A DNA stretch of 64,000 nt from Umezawaea sp049997955 (GTDB taxonomy: Bacteria; Actinomycetota; Actinomycetes; Mycobacteriales; Pseudonocardiaceae): the NCBI GenBank assembly GCA_049997955.1, contig JAEBDY010000004.1, forward strand, positions 248,001-312,000. Reading direction: 5' to 3'. How positions within the stretch are numbered: position 1 is the first letter of the stretch; the number at the start of each line of letters is the position of its first letter. Shown here piece after piece: positions 33,476 to 41,663 of this stretch. A model generated the notes under the pieces. The model was given only the letters and a program-made list of their open reading frames with translations. It did no database searches and had not been told where the DNA came from. The translations under genes were made by a program, and so were the position numbers.

Positions 33476-34459
33476 CGCTGGGTGCGGGACAACATCGCCG
33501 CGTTCGGGGGCGATTCGACCCGCGTCACGGTCGCGGGCGAGTCGGCGAGCGCCATGAGCTTCACGACGCTGCTGTCGATACCGATGGCGGAAGGCCTGTT
33601 CGCGCAGGCGATCATCCAAAGGGGCGGCGCGGCGCCGCGCACACCCTGTCGACCGAGACCGGACGCATGGTCGGCGGATACCTGGCCGACGCGCTGGACG
33701 TCGAGCACACCCGCGAGTCGATCAAGGCCATCCCGCTCGACACGCTCGTCCGCGTGGCGTCCGACCTCGTCGCGAGCGTGCAGACCGCGCCCGGCCAAGT
33801 GGGGACCGCTCACGCTGAGCCTCCTGCCGTTCGCGCCGACCGTGGACGGCACGCCCGCCGTTGGAGGCCTTCGCCGACGGGCAGGGCGCAGACGTGCCGG
33901 TGCTGATCGACTCGAACCGCGACGAGGCCAGGCTGTTCCTGATCGCCCCGGGCACCATCGACTTCGTCGACGACGCCACGCTGGTGGCCGCCGCCGGTGC
34001 GTACGGCCTGGGTCCCGACGGCATGGAGGTGTACCGCGCCAACCGCCCCGACGCGAGCCCCGGCGATCTGCTCGCCGCCATCGTCACCGACTGGTTCTTC
34101 GGCATTCCCGGCCTCCGCGTCGCCGAGTCCCGAGCCGCCACGGGCACCACGTGGGTCTACCGCTTCGACCACCCGGACCCAGCCGCCAACCACCGGCTGG
34201 GCGCATGCCACGCCGTCGAGATCCCGTTCGTGTTCGACACGATCACCCGTGACGAGATCCACCCCTCATCGGCGACATGCCATCCCAGGCCGTGGCCGAT
34301 AGTGCGCACGGCGTGTGGGTCGCGTTCATCACAGACGGCGAACCGGGCTGGGCGCCGTACACCCCCGAAACCCGAACCCCGGCTCTACTGACCGACAAGG
34401 TCAGCGCGGACAATGACCCGTCCGGCGACGAGCGGGCCCTGTGGGACGGCATCCGCTAG
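33466..34459 (+). pseudogene. Type-B carboxylesterase remnant
   Basis: Four consecutive blocks in shifting frames resemble a carboxylesterase/lipase: VAALRWVRDNIAAFGGDSTR with the nucleophile elbow VAGESAS (~33470-33650), GGYLADALDVEHTRESIKAI (33667-33800), VLIDSNRDEARLF to GACHAVEIPFVFDT with the catalytic His (33890-34265), and WVAFITDGEPGWAPYTPETR (34277-34459, the usual C-terminus). The N-terminal ~170 residues and pieces between blocks are gone. It cannot make an active enzyme. Confidence 0.75.
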
Positions 34460-34491
34460 ATCCATCCACTCTCCCTTCAGGACGGTGGCGG

Positions 34492-35607
34492 TCAGGCCGC
34501 GAAGCCGGCGAACTGGTCGACCAACCCCTGCGGCGCGTCCGCGCGGAAGCACAGCGCAAGGCTTTCGGCGGACATGACGGCGGAAGCTTCGCTGCGCGGG
34601 AACAAGGCCTCCTCGTAGACCGCCAGCGCCTTCTCCACGTCTCCGGGGTGGGCGATCAGGGCTGCGGCGAGTTCAGCGCCGTCCAGCATGGCCAGGTTGG
34701 CTCCTTCGCCCGCGAACGGCGACATGAGGTGAGCCGCGTCGCCGAGGAGGGTGACACCGGGCACGCGGTCCCAGTGGTGGCCGATCGGGAGCGCGTGCAC
34801 CGGACGAGGAACGAGGGGTTCGTCGGCGTCGGCGATGAGGGCGCGGAGGCTGTCGTCCCAGTCGACGAAGTGGGCCAGGACGTCGGCCGAAAGCGTGGCT
34901 GGGTCGGCCTTGTCCGCCCAGTCCGCGGGTGTTCTGAGGGCGCCGTACACGTGGAGGCTGCCGTCCGGGTCGCGGTGGGCCAGGAAGCCCTTGTCCTCGC
35001 CCAGTGCGAAGAGGAACCCCTCTCCGACCACGGCGGCGCTGGCGGTGTGGCGGGCATCGGCATCGCGCAGGTGAGCCTCCACGAAGGACAGCCCCGAGTA
35101 GACCGGGACGGCGGAGGACACCAGCGGACGGACCTTGGACCAAGCCCCGTCGGCGCCGATGAGCAGGTCGGTGGTGAACGAGGCGCCGTCGGCGAGCACG
35201 ACTTCGTGGCGACCGTCGGTCAGCGGCACCACGGCCGCGACTTTGGAGCCCCAGCGGACGGCGGGAGTCGCGGCCAGCAGGATGTCGCGCAGGGTCCTTC
35301 GGTTGATCTCGGGACGGCCGCCGTCGCCTTCGTCGGCGTGCTCCAGGTGGACGACGGCGTGCCGGTCCAGAACGCGCATGGCCTCGCCGCCTTGGTGGAC
35401 GGCCGCGCGGAACTCGTCGTGGAGGCCCGCCGCCCGTAGCGCGGCCTGGCCGGAGTCCTCGTGCATGTCGAGCATCCCGCCCTGCGATCGGGCGGTCGGC
35501 GAGGCGTCGAGGTCGAGCACGGTCGCCTCGACGCCGTTCAGGTGCAGGATCCGGGCCAGCACGAGGCCTCCCAGTCCGGCACCGACGATGGTGATCGGGT
35601 GGTGCAT
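34492..35607 (-). CDS. FAD-dependent monooxygenase, TetX-like
   Basis: A 371-residue class A flavin monooxygenase: ITIVGAGLGGLVLARIL at the N-terminus, DLLIGADGAWSKVRPLVS mid-protein and LLGDAAHLMSPFAGEGANLA near residue 280. The short length and GEGANLA pattern match the TetX subgroup, whose members hydroxylate tetracyclines, but many homologues have unknown substrates. ATG at 35607 with CGGAGAA upstream. It lies between two decayed regions and has no obvious regulator left. Confidence 0.85.
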   Translation of the reverse strand: MHHPITIVGAGLGGLVLARILHLNGVEATVLDLDASPTARSQGGMLDMHEDSGQAALRAAGLHDEFRAAVHQGGEAMRVLDRHAVVHLEHADEGDGGRPEINRRTLRDILLAATPAVRWGSKVAAVVPLTDGRHEVVLADGASFTTDLLIGADGAWSKVRPLVSSAVPVYSGLSFVEAHLRDADARHTASAAVVGEGFLFALGEDKGFLAHRDPDGSLHVYGALRTPADWADKADPATLSADVLAHFVDWDDSLRALIADADEPLVPRPVHALPIGHHWDRVPGVTLLGDAAHLMSPFAGEGANLAMLDGAELAAALIAHPGDVEKALAVYEEALFPRSEASAVMSAESLALCFRADAPQGLVDQFAGFAA

Positions 35608-35949
35608 GGCGTGTTCTCCGTTCAGGAAGGCAGCGCGGTGTGCGCGATGCCGTTGATCAGCAAGTGGGAACTAGCTCAGGCGGGCCTCCGGCGAGTCGGG
35701 CGGCAGGTCGGTGCCGAGCGCCGCGGAGTGCAAGCGCGTGACCGGAGACGCAGTGCGCACCGCCGCGCCGTGTGCTCACCAGTCCCTCTCGAGCCGCTGT
35801 CTGCATGTTCAGCAGCGGTCGGGCAGACCGGAGGAGCAGGTCGATCCCACGCCTCCTGACTGGCCGGAACGCCTCCTTCGGCGAGCAGAGCCAGCAGTTC
35901 CTGGGTCAGGTTCGGGCATCAAGATCTGGAAGCCCAGGTGACCAGCGCG

Positions 35950-36150
35950 GACTCCGCCCAGCCCTGGCTGTGCGAACAAGACCCGCTTACAGGACGTGAG
36001 GACCTCCACGAACCGCCCATTCCAGTACCCGTCCGAGTGGACCGCGGTGAGGTCGACCCCGCCGAGCAGGTCGTCCAACGGCGCGTACAGCTCGACGGTG
36101 TTGCGGACGTAGAGCAACGTGGGAACGAGGCTCAACGCCTCCACCAGCCG
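35950..36150 (-). pseudogene. Unrecognised coding remnant
   Basis: One minus-strand frame reads LVPTLLYVRNTVELYAPLDD and VHSDGYWNGRFVEVLTSCKR, protein-like but not assignable. It directly follows the short frame at 36151-36327 in another phase, so the two may be one gene broken by a frameshift. The remainder of 35608-35949 shows no credible gene. Confidence 0.25.
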
Positions 36151-36327
36151 TCACCTTGACCGGCTCTGGCCCACTAGCAATTCGACCCACGCCGCAACGG
36201 TCCCGTTCTGTGTCGACATGGGCTCCGCGCGCCTTTTCTTGCGGTTCAAACCACTCGACGCCATAGCCCCAAAGATAGCGAACATGTTCGTTCCGAACAA
36301 GTGCGAAGCGAACATGTTCGTCATCAC
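36151..36327 (-). CDS. Short reading frame with a strong ribosome site, unknown
   Basis: A 58-codon frame starting GTG at 36327 (or ATG at 36324), 15 bp after the serine hydrolase stop, with AGGAGG 5 nt upstream. The start encodes a ten-residue duplication: TNMFASHLFG then TNMFAIFGAM, followed by a basic KKRR stretch. Base composition is less GC-rich than its neighbours. It may be the intact first part of a frameshifted gene. I do not recognise it. Confidence 0.35.
   Translation of the reverse strand: MMTNMFASHLFGTNMFAIFGAMASSGLNRKKRRAEPMSTQNGTVAAWVELLVGQSRSR
36279..36320. repeat. Two copies of CGAACATGTTCG 30 bp apart
   Basis: The same perfect 12-bp palindrome occurs at 36279-36290 and 36309-36320, three helical turns apart. 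They coincide with the duplicated TNMFA codons of the short frame, so they may be operators, coding repeats, or both. Confidence 0.5.
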
Positions 36328-36342
36328 GTCGACCTCCTTCTC

Positions 36343-37512
36343 TCAGCGCGTACCGCAAAGCGCGTGGTCGATCAGGTCGATCGCGACGTCCTTGGTCGGC
36401 GCGGGTACACCCGGTTTCGGCACCATGGAGTCAGTGTTGATCGACACCACGACGCTGCGCGAGCCGTCGGCGCTGACGCCGTTGCGGGTCTTGAACCCGT
36501 GGATGTCACCGCCGTGCGACCAGGAGCCGCCGCACGAGTTGGGCACCCACATCAGCCCGAGGCCGTACCGAACGCCCGGCCACCCCTGCTCGAAGCGGGT
36601 CGCGGGAACGGTCGTGCGCATCTCGGCGAGCTGCGTGGGACGCAGCACCTCGCCCGCCAGCAGGGCCCGCAGGAACCGGTTCGAGTCGTCGGTGGTGCTG
36701 ATGATCGCGCCCGCCGCCCCCGCCCACGAGGGGTTCAGCTCGGTCGCGTCGATGTCCGGACCCTCGGGGCTGAAGCGCTCGTAGCCGATGGCGTGCGGAC
36801 CAGGGATCGACGAAGACGTGTCCGGCGCGAACGTGTCGCGCAGCCCGAGCGGGCGGATGATCCGCGAGCGGACCTCCTGCTGCCAGGTGTTCCCGGTGAC
36901 CTCGTCGATGATCATTCCGGCGAGGACGTAGTTGGTGTTGGAGTACTCCCAGTCGGTTCCAGGCTCGAACGTCGGCGCGCTCTTCATCGCCAGTGCGACG
37001 GCCTCCTCCGGCGTGAGCGTCATGAACCGGTTCTGCTCGAAGCCCTCCTTGGTGAACAGGAACGGCAGTTCGGCCAGGTACTCGTGCAGACCGGTGGTCT
37101 GCTGGAGCACCTGCCGCACGGTGATCCGCGACCCGTCGTTGCCGTTGCCCGTCACCACGCCCGGCAGCCACCGCTCGACGGTGTCGTCCAGGGACAGCCT
37201 GCCCTCGCCGACGAGTTGGAGCAGCGTCGCCGACACGAACGTCTTGGTGTAGCTGGCGATGCGGAACCGGGCATCCCAAGGCACGGGGGTCTTCGCCTCG
37301 ATGTTGCCGAACCCGCTGCGCACCTTGACCCTCCCGTGTGGAGTGACGAGTTCGGCGAGCACCCCAGGAGCGCCGAAGTCGAGGAGCGCGTCGGCGTCGC
37401 GCTGCAGGGTCGCGGTGTTCGGACGGCGGTCGGCCGAGGCGTCGGCGACCCCGGCGGTCGCCGTACCGACCACTACCATCATGGCTGCCAAAGTGGCGCA
37501 GGTTCGTTTCAT
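36343..37512 (-). CDS. Secreted serine hydrolase (beta-lactamase/D-Ala-D-Ala carboxypeptidase class C family)
   Basis: A 389-residue protein with a signal peptide (residues 1 to ~27), SxxK as SYTK near residue 92, YxN as YSNTN (~195) and a C-terminal HGG in WSHGGDIHG. This is the class C beta-lactamase/DD-peptidase fold; many actinomycete members are R61-like carboxypeptidases or esterases, and resistance should not be assumed. ATG at 37512; TAACGT ends 7 nt upstream and no ribosome site is seen, suggesting a leaderless transcript. Divergent from a two-component system that may control it. Confidence 0.87.
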   Translation of the reverse strand: MKRTCATLAAMMVVVGTATAGVADASADRRPNTATLQRDADALLDFGAPGVLAELVTPHGRVKVRSGFGNIEAKTPVPWDARFRIASYTKTFVSATLLQLVGEGRLSLDDTVERWLPGVVTGNGNDGSRITVRQVLQQTTGLHEYLAELPFLFTKEGFEQNRFMTLTPEEAVALAMKSAPTFEPGTDWEYSNTNYVLAGMIIDEVTGNTWQQEVRSRIIRPLGLRDTFAPDTSSSIPGPHAIGYERFSPEGPDIDATELNPSWAGAAGAIISTTDDSNRFLRALLAGEVLRPTQLAEMRTTVPATRFEQGWPGVRYGLGLMWVPNSCGGSWSHGGDIHGFKTRNGVSADGSRSVVVSINTDSMVPKPGVPAPTKDVAIDLIDHALCGTR

Positions 37513-37645
37513 GGCAACAACGTTAGGCATCCGACGAGGTCACGTCGTCGCCCCAGGAAGGGATCTTCGAGTACCCCGCTGGGGGTAGCACCCTCTCCAC
37601 CCGAGGGTGGGCGACACATCCGCCTCCCACGGCTACCGTCGAACC

Positions 37646-38752
37646 GTGCGCTCAATTCCGAGACCGGTCCTGGTGGACGTGTTCCTGGCCCTGGTGCTGA
37701 CAGGGCTCACCTTGGCGACCCTGATCAGCGTCCCCGCGGGCGAGGCTCCGTGGCCCGCGTACGCGCTGGCCGTCCTGACAGCCGCGCCGCTCGCCCTGCG
37801 CCAGCGCGCGCCGGTGGTCGTGATGGTGGTCATCGCGTGCGCGCTGGCCGGGTACAGCCTGCTCGGCTACGGCGACTACCCCAACGCCGGGATCGGCATC
37901 CTCATCGCGATGTTCACCGTCGCCACGCTGCGCCCCCGACACGTGGCCGCGGCCATGTTCCTGTCCGTGATGGCCGTGCTGGCGGTCGCCTACCTCGCGA
38001 GCAGCGCGGAGGTGACCTGGACCGAGATCACCCAGTCGGCGCTCCAAGCGGTCGGCGCGTGGGTGCTCGGTGAGGGCACAAGACGGTGGGGAGAGCGCAC
38101 GAAACAGCTGGCCGAGCTGACGGAGCGGGCGGTAGCCGACGAGCGCGTGCGCATCGCCAGGGAACTGCACGACATCGTCGCCCACCACATGGCGGTCATC
38201 TCGCTGCAAGCGGGCGTGGCCCAGTACGTGATCGACACCGACGTCGCCACGGCCAGGGACGCCATCACGACCGTCGGCCACACCAGCAGGGAGGCGTTGA
38301 CGGAGATGCGCCGACTGCTGGACGTGCTGCGACTGGAGGACCCGGCGGACCTCTCGCCGCAGCCGGGGCTCGCGAGCCTGGACGAACTGGTCGACCGCAC
38401 CCGCGGCGCGGGCCTGCCCGTCGACGTGGTCGTGACGGGCAGGAGGCGCGCTTTGCCGCCGGGACCCGACCTGTGCGCGTACCGGGTGGCGCAGGAGTCG
38501 CTGACCAACGCGTTGAAGCACGCCGGTCCCGCGACGGCGCGGGTAGACGTCAACTACGGCGAGCGGACGCTCACCCTCAAGATCACCGATGACGGCACGG
38601 CTTCTCGGCCACGCGACGAATCGCCTACGTCGCACGGGATCCGCGGGATGCAGGAACGCGCCGAGCTCTACGGCGGCGTCCTCACAGCGGGCCCGTCGGA
38701 GGAAGGCGGTTTCGCCGTGGTCGTGCGCCTACCGCTGAGCGAGGTCCGATGA
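37646..38752 (+). CDS. Two-component sensor histidine kinase (NarL/DesK type)
   Basis: A 368-residue kinase: about four to five N-terminal membrane helices, then the HisKA_3 phosphoacceptor region RIARELHDIVAHHMAVISLQ, N-box QESLTNALKHA and the ATP lid GIRGMQERAELYGG. The GTG at 37646 is chosen because TACCGT ends 6 nt upstream (leaderless pattern) and the first helix then starts near the N-terminus. Overlaps the response regulator by 4 bp. Signal unknown; a divergent cell-wall-type serine hydrolase is a candidate target. Confidence 0.9.
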   Translation: MRSIPRPVLVDVFLALVLTGLTLATLISVPAGEAPWPAYALAVLTAAPLALRQRAPVVVMVVIACALAGYSLLGYGDYPNAGIGILIAMFTVATLRPRHVAAAMFLSVMAVLAVAYLASSAEVTWTEITQSALQAVGAWVLGEGTRRWGERTKQLAELTERAVADERVRIARELHDIVAHHMAVISLQAGVAQYVIDTDVATARDAITTVGHTSREALTEMRRLLDVLRLEDPADLSPQPGLASLDELVDRTRGAGLPVDVVVTGRRRALPPGPDLCAYRVAQESLTNALKHAGPATARVDVNYGERTLTLKITDDGTASRPRDESPTSHGIRGMQERAELYGGVLTAGPSEEGGFAVVVRLPLSEVR

Positions 38753-39423
38753 CGATCCGCGTGCTCATCGTGGACGACCAGGCTCTCATCCGGGCCGGGC
38801 TCATCGCCCTGTTCAAGGCGGCGCCAGGGCTGGAGGTCGTGGGCGAGGCCGCCGACGGCGCACAAGCCGTGGCTCTGGCCGCGACCACGAGCCCGGACGT
38901 CATCCTGATGGACATCCGGATGCCCGTGCTCGACGGGATCGCCGCCACCAAGCAGATCCTGGCAGTTCCCGCCGAGGTGAAGCCGCGCGTGGTCGTGCTG
39001 ACCACGTTCGACCTGGACGAGTACATCTACAACGCGCTCAGCGAGGGCGCGTCGGGCTTCCTGCTGAAGGACACCCCGCCAGACCGGCTCATCGCCGCCG
39101 TGCACACGATCGCGGCAGGCGACATGCTGCTCACACCTCGCATCACCCACCGCCTGGTGGAAACTTTCGCCCAATACCACCGCACAACCACCGGCGGCGG
39201 CCCTCAACTGGCATTGCTGACCGCCCGAGAAACCGAGGTGTTGAGGCTGGTGGGCAACGGCCTGAGCAACGGCGAGATCGCCCAACGGCTGGTGCTCAGC
39301 GAGGCAACCGTCAAAACCCACGTCAAGCGCACGATGAGCAAGCTCCAACTCACCAGCCGCGCGCAAGCGGTAGTGGTGGCGTACGAGACGGGATTGATCG
39401 TGCCAACAGGATCCAGAGGATAG
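38749..39423 (+). CDS. NarL/LuxR-family response regulator
   Basis: A 224-residue regulator: receiver with acidic pocket VDDQ, phosphoacceptor Asp in VILMDIRMPVLDG, Thr in VVLTTFD and Lys in LLKDTPP; C-terminal LuxR HTH (LTARETEVLRLVGNGLSNGE, ATVKTHVKRTMSKL). Start overlaps the kinase stop (ATGA), so the pair is made together. All catalytic residues are present. Confidence 0.93.
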   Translation: MTIRVLIVDDQALIRAGLIALFKAAPGLEVVGEAADGAQAVALAATTSPDVILMDIRMPVLDGIAATKQILAVPAEVKPRVVVLTTFDLDEYIYNALSEGASGFLLKDTPPDRLIAAVHTIAAGDMLLTPRITHRLVETFAQYHRTTTGGGPQLALLTARETEVLRLVGNGLSNGEIAQRLVLSEATVKTHVKRTMSKLQLTSRAQAVVVAYETGLIVPTGSRG

Positions 39424-39580
39424 GCGGTGTCCTGCAACTCGACATAGCAGCCAAGGATGGGAGTAGACCTTGTCCGCGACGACCATCGGAATGAGCGCGC
39501 GGCCGCAGTTGCACTCACTGAAGGTGCTGTCGACCGCAGACTCAATCGTGGCGGGCGCTCCCGCCGCAAATGTCCGATGT
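39424..39580 (-). mobile_element. Possible IS5-family transposase scrap
   Basis: On the minus strand around 39440-39490 the frame reads MVVADKVYSHPWL, resembling the ADKxYS block near the end of IS5-type transposases, preceded by SAVDSTFSECNCGRALIP. No terminal repeats are recognised. A small relic at most. Confidence 0.3.
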
Positions 39581-39626
39581 GGACTTCCATCCGCAGTGCC
39601 AGACTTCAGCTTTGGCGCTACCTGGC

Positions 39627-40490
39627 CTAGTCTTCGTTGCTCGGCGTGAGACGTTGCCTCGGTGGCGGACTACCAGGCAGAGCATCCCTCCGCCGCTCAA
39701 CCTTGGCACCCTCAACGAGATGACGGGTAGCCACACGCGCAAGCACCTCAAGAGCAGCACGAACTTCGAGGTGGTCCAACGAGTCGACGGTTCCCTCCAA
39801 CAACGGTCCGTCAAGCGTGGTCCACCCCGAGTCGTCGGTACCGATGTTCACCGTGATCACCTCGCCAGCAGGCACGGTAAGAACAACAGCGACCCCATCC
39901 GCAACGGCATGCCTCCCCGTGTGCAGAACGGCACGCCGTCGCAAGTCCGAGTCACCAGCAAGCCCATCCCGCTCCCCCACCGCAGCCAGCGCACGCAGGG
40001 CGTGGTGGCTCAACTCGCCACCCTGATCAGCCAGATCACGCAACAACTCGCCCCGTGTCCAACCGGGCCCTTGATCAACGGGCGGATCCAACACGTCCGC
40101 AACCAACGACAGCGCACCGGAAGCAACAAGCGCGGCACGCGTGACCGGATCAGCGGGATCATGCCCAAAGCCAGGCCGCACAACAGCATCCGCAATCTGC
40201 CCAACGGCCCGTACGGATTCAGCCCGCAACGGAGCACCGCGACCAGCAAGCGAACCAGCAGGCTCAACCTCGCGCTTGCCGACGTTCACCGAACGAGCAG
40301 CAAGATCGGCATAGACGGTATCGCGAGAAACACGAGCGAGCCGTGCCAACTCAGCAACATTGCGAGTCCCAGTCCGCCAGGCCTCAGCAACAAGATCAGC
40401 CCGATCGGAAGACAGCCGTTCACGCCGATCAGCCCACCCGATGAGCGCGGCCAGTGCCGCGATACGCGCCGATTCAGTGTCGGTATCCAT
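39627..40490 (-). CDS. Uncharacterised helix-turn-helix protein
   Basis: A 287-residue protein. Residues ~30-68 read as an HTH (GTRNVAELARLARVSRDTVY); the rest is a helical region followed by a segment with beta character (VAVVLTVPAGEVITVNIGTD). I cannot place it in a named family. The ATG at 40490 is preceded by TACACT ending 6 nt upstream, a leaderless pattern, and a 36-bp perfect palindrome starts at the -10 box, so autoregulation is likely. An upstream in-frame ATG at 40520 inside the palindrome is less likely. Confidence 0.7.
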   Translation of the reverse strand: MDTDTESARIAALAALIGWADRRERLSSDRADLVAEAWRTGTRNVAELARLARVSRDTVYADLAARSVNVGKREVEPAGSLAGRGAPLRAESVRAVGQIADAVVRPGFGHDPADPVTRAALVASGALSLVADVLDPPVDQGPGWTRGELLRDLADQGGELSHHALRALAAVGERDGLAGDSDLRRRAVLHTGRHAVADGVAVVLTVPAGEVITVNIGTDDSGWTTLDGPLLEGTVDSLDHLEVRAALEVLARVATRHLVEGAKVERRRDALPGSPPPRQRLTPSNED

Positions 40491-40501
40491 GACAGCAGTG
40501 T

Positions 40502-40537
40502 ATGTCGACTCACTCGACATGTCGAGTGAGTCGACAT
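40502..40537. promoter_or_regulatory. 36-bp perfect palindrome at the HTH gene promoter
   Basis: Half-site ATGTCGACTCACTCGACA followed directly by its exact complement. It contains nested TCGA-centred repeats (CGACTCACTCGA) and overlaps the -10 and likely -35 of the HTH gene, so it is probably the binding site of that protein, perhaps for two dimers. Confidence 0.7.
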
Positions 40538-40743
40538 GAGCACGCGGAGCCCACGACCACAGCAGTACCGCCCCACCCAAACAAACGGACGAACCACGCA
40601 CTCGCTCAACCGCAACGAGGACAGGAGCGGGAGGGCAAAAGCCAAGCGGAGTCGGAGAAGTGGACGGCGGCCAGGAAGTCAGCGGGTGAAGCGATGCGGG
40701 CAGGACCGGCACACAGGGAGGTGTGATGCGACACCACAGCCTA

Positions 40744-41015
40744 CGCGGAAGCTGGAGTTCGACCCGCCACAGCTCATCAAAAGCACTCCGTCCGGCCCTA
40801 ACGCCCAACCGGAAGCACTCAGCTCAGCCCGCTACCACCCACCCAACCGGAAGCTTTCAGCTCGGCCTGCTACAGCTCACCCGGAAGTACTCAGCCAGCC
40901 CCACTACCGCCAAAACGAGAGCACTCAACTCGGCCCGCTACGGCTCGATCGGAGCACACAACTCGGCCCCACTACCGTCAATCGGAAGCACTCAGCGCTA
41001 CGTGCCTCAGCTCAG
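40744..41015. repeat. Degenerate ~34-bp tandem repeats in a gene-free region
   Basis: About eight units begin near 40744, 40775, 40809, 40847, 40881, 40915, 40949 and 40982 (period 33-38 bp). Consensus start is CCGGAAGCACTCAGCTC, then GGCCCGCTACCGC. Units differ by several bases. No credible gene runs through it; it is the core of the gene-free stretch 40538-41663. From ~41170 to 41600 the + strand is rich in C and A and almost devoid of G and T runs. Confidence 0.6.
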
Positions 41016-41110
41016 ACGACTGCACGAAACTCGGCTGACCACAAGCCAAGCGGGAGCACGCAAGCCAAGAAAGCCCAGACCCCGCCCTGCCCTCGATCCC
41101 CAGCGCCCTC

Positions 41111-41169
41111 ATGGTCGTCCGCTACGGGTCAAGGCATCTTTCCCGCCTTGACGCGGCGCGGACGACCAT
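41111..41169. repeat. Long hairpin (repeat family copy 2)
   Basis: Arms at 41111-41135 and 41145-41169 pair at 22 of 25 positions, with the 9-nt loop ATCTTTCCC. Inner stem GTCAAGGC/GCCTTGAC and the loop are the reverse complement of the copy at 19312-19368, while the outer arms differ in sequence but again begin ATGG and end CCAT. Confidence 0.7.
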
Positions 41170-41663
41170 GGAGACAATCGAGCGCACGGGGGAACCAATC
41201 CCCGACCAGCACCGCTGAAAACCGAACACACCCACATCCGCCGGAACCCGACCCAGTCGTCGAGCACCGACCCAGCACCCGACCCCGATCCCCAACCCCG
41301 CACCCGACCGCTGGCCCAACGCCCTTCCCCCAGCACCGACCTCTGACCCAACGCCCTCCCGCAGCACCCCACCTCGAGCGCGACTCGGACCCCGCACCCG
41401 ACCCCAGAACCAAAGACCGACCCTCAACCACCAGCCCACAACCAGCCCAAACCAGGCGTCCCCCAAAAACCAGAACCCCCCGACACACACGCTACGACCA
41501 GGGTCCGACAGTTTCCGCCCTCAAAAGCCCTCACCACCATCTCCTTCGGATGACACCAGACCCCACCCCCAACGACCTACCTCCAACACCCACCAACCCC
41601 CACCACGTACGGTCCACCGAGAGCCCGGTCGCACTCCGGACCGCGGCCGACGAGAGGAGCCAG

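Noticed and set aside
36279..36320. LexA (SOS) boxes
   Set aside because: Actinobacterial SOS boxes are CGAAC-N4-GTTCG; these sites have only two bases between the arms.
40744..41015. CRISPR array
   Set aside because: Units are contiguous, degenerate and lack the alternation of exact repeats with unique spacers; no cas genes are nearby.
40536..41663. Open frame extending the GH13 gene ~375 codons upstream
   Set aside because: The extension reads through degenerate repeats and C-rich sequence, gives Pro/Thr/Arg-rich text with no domain, and AGGAG stands directly before the ATG at 41664.
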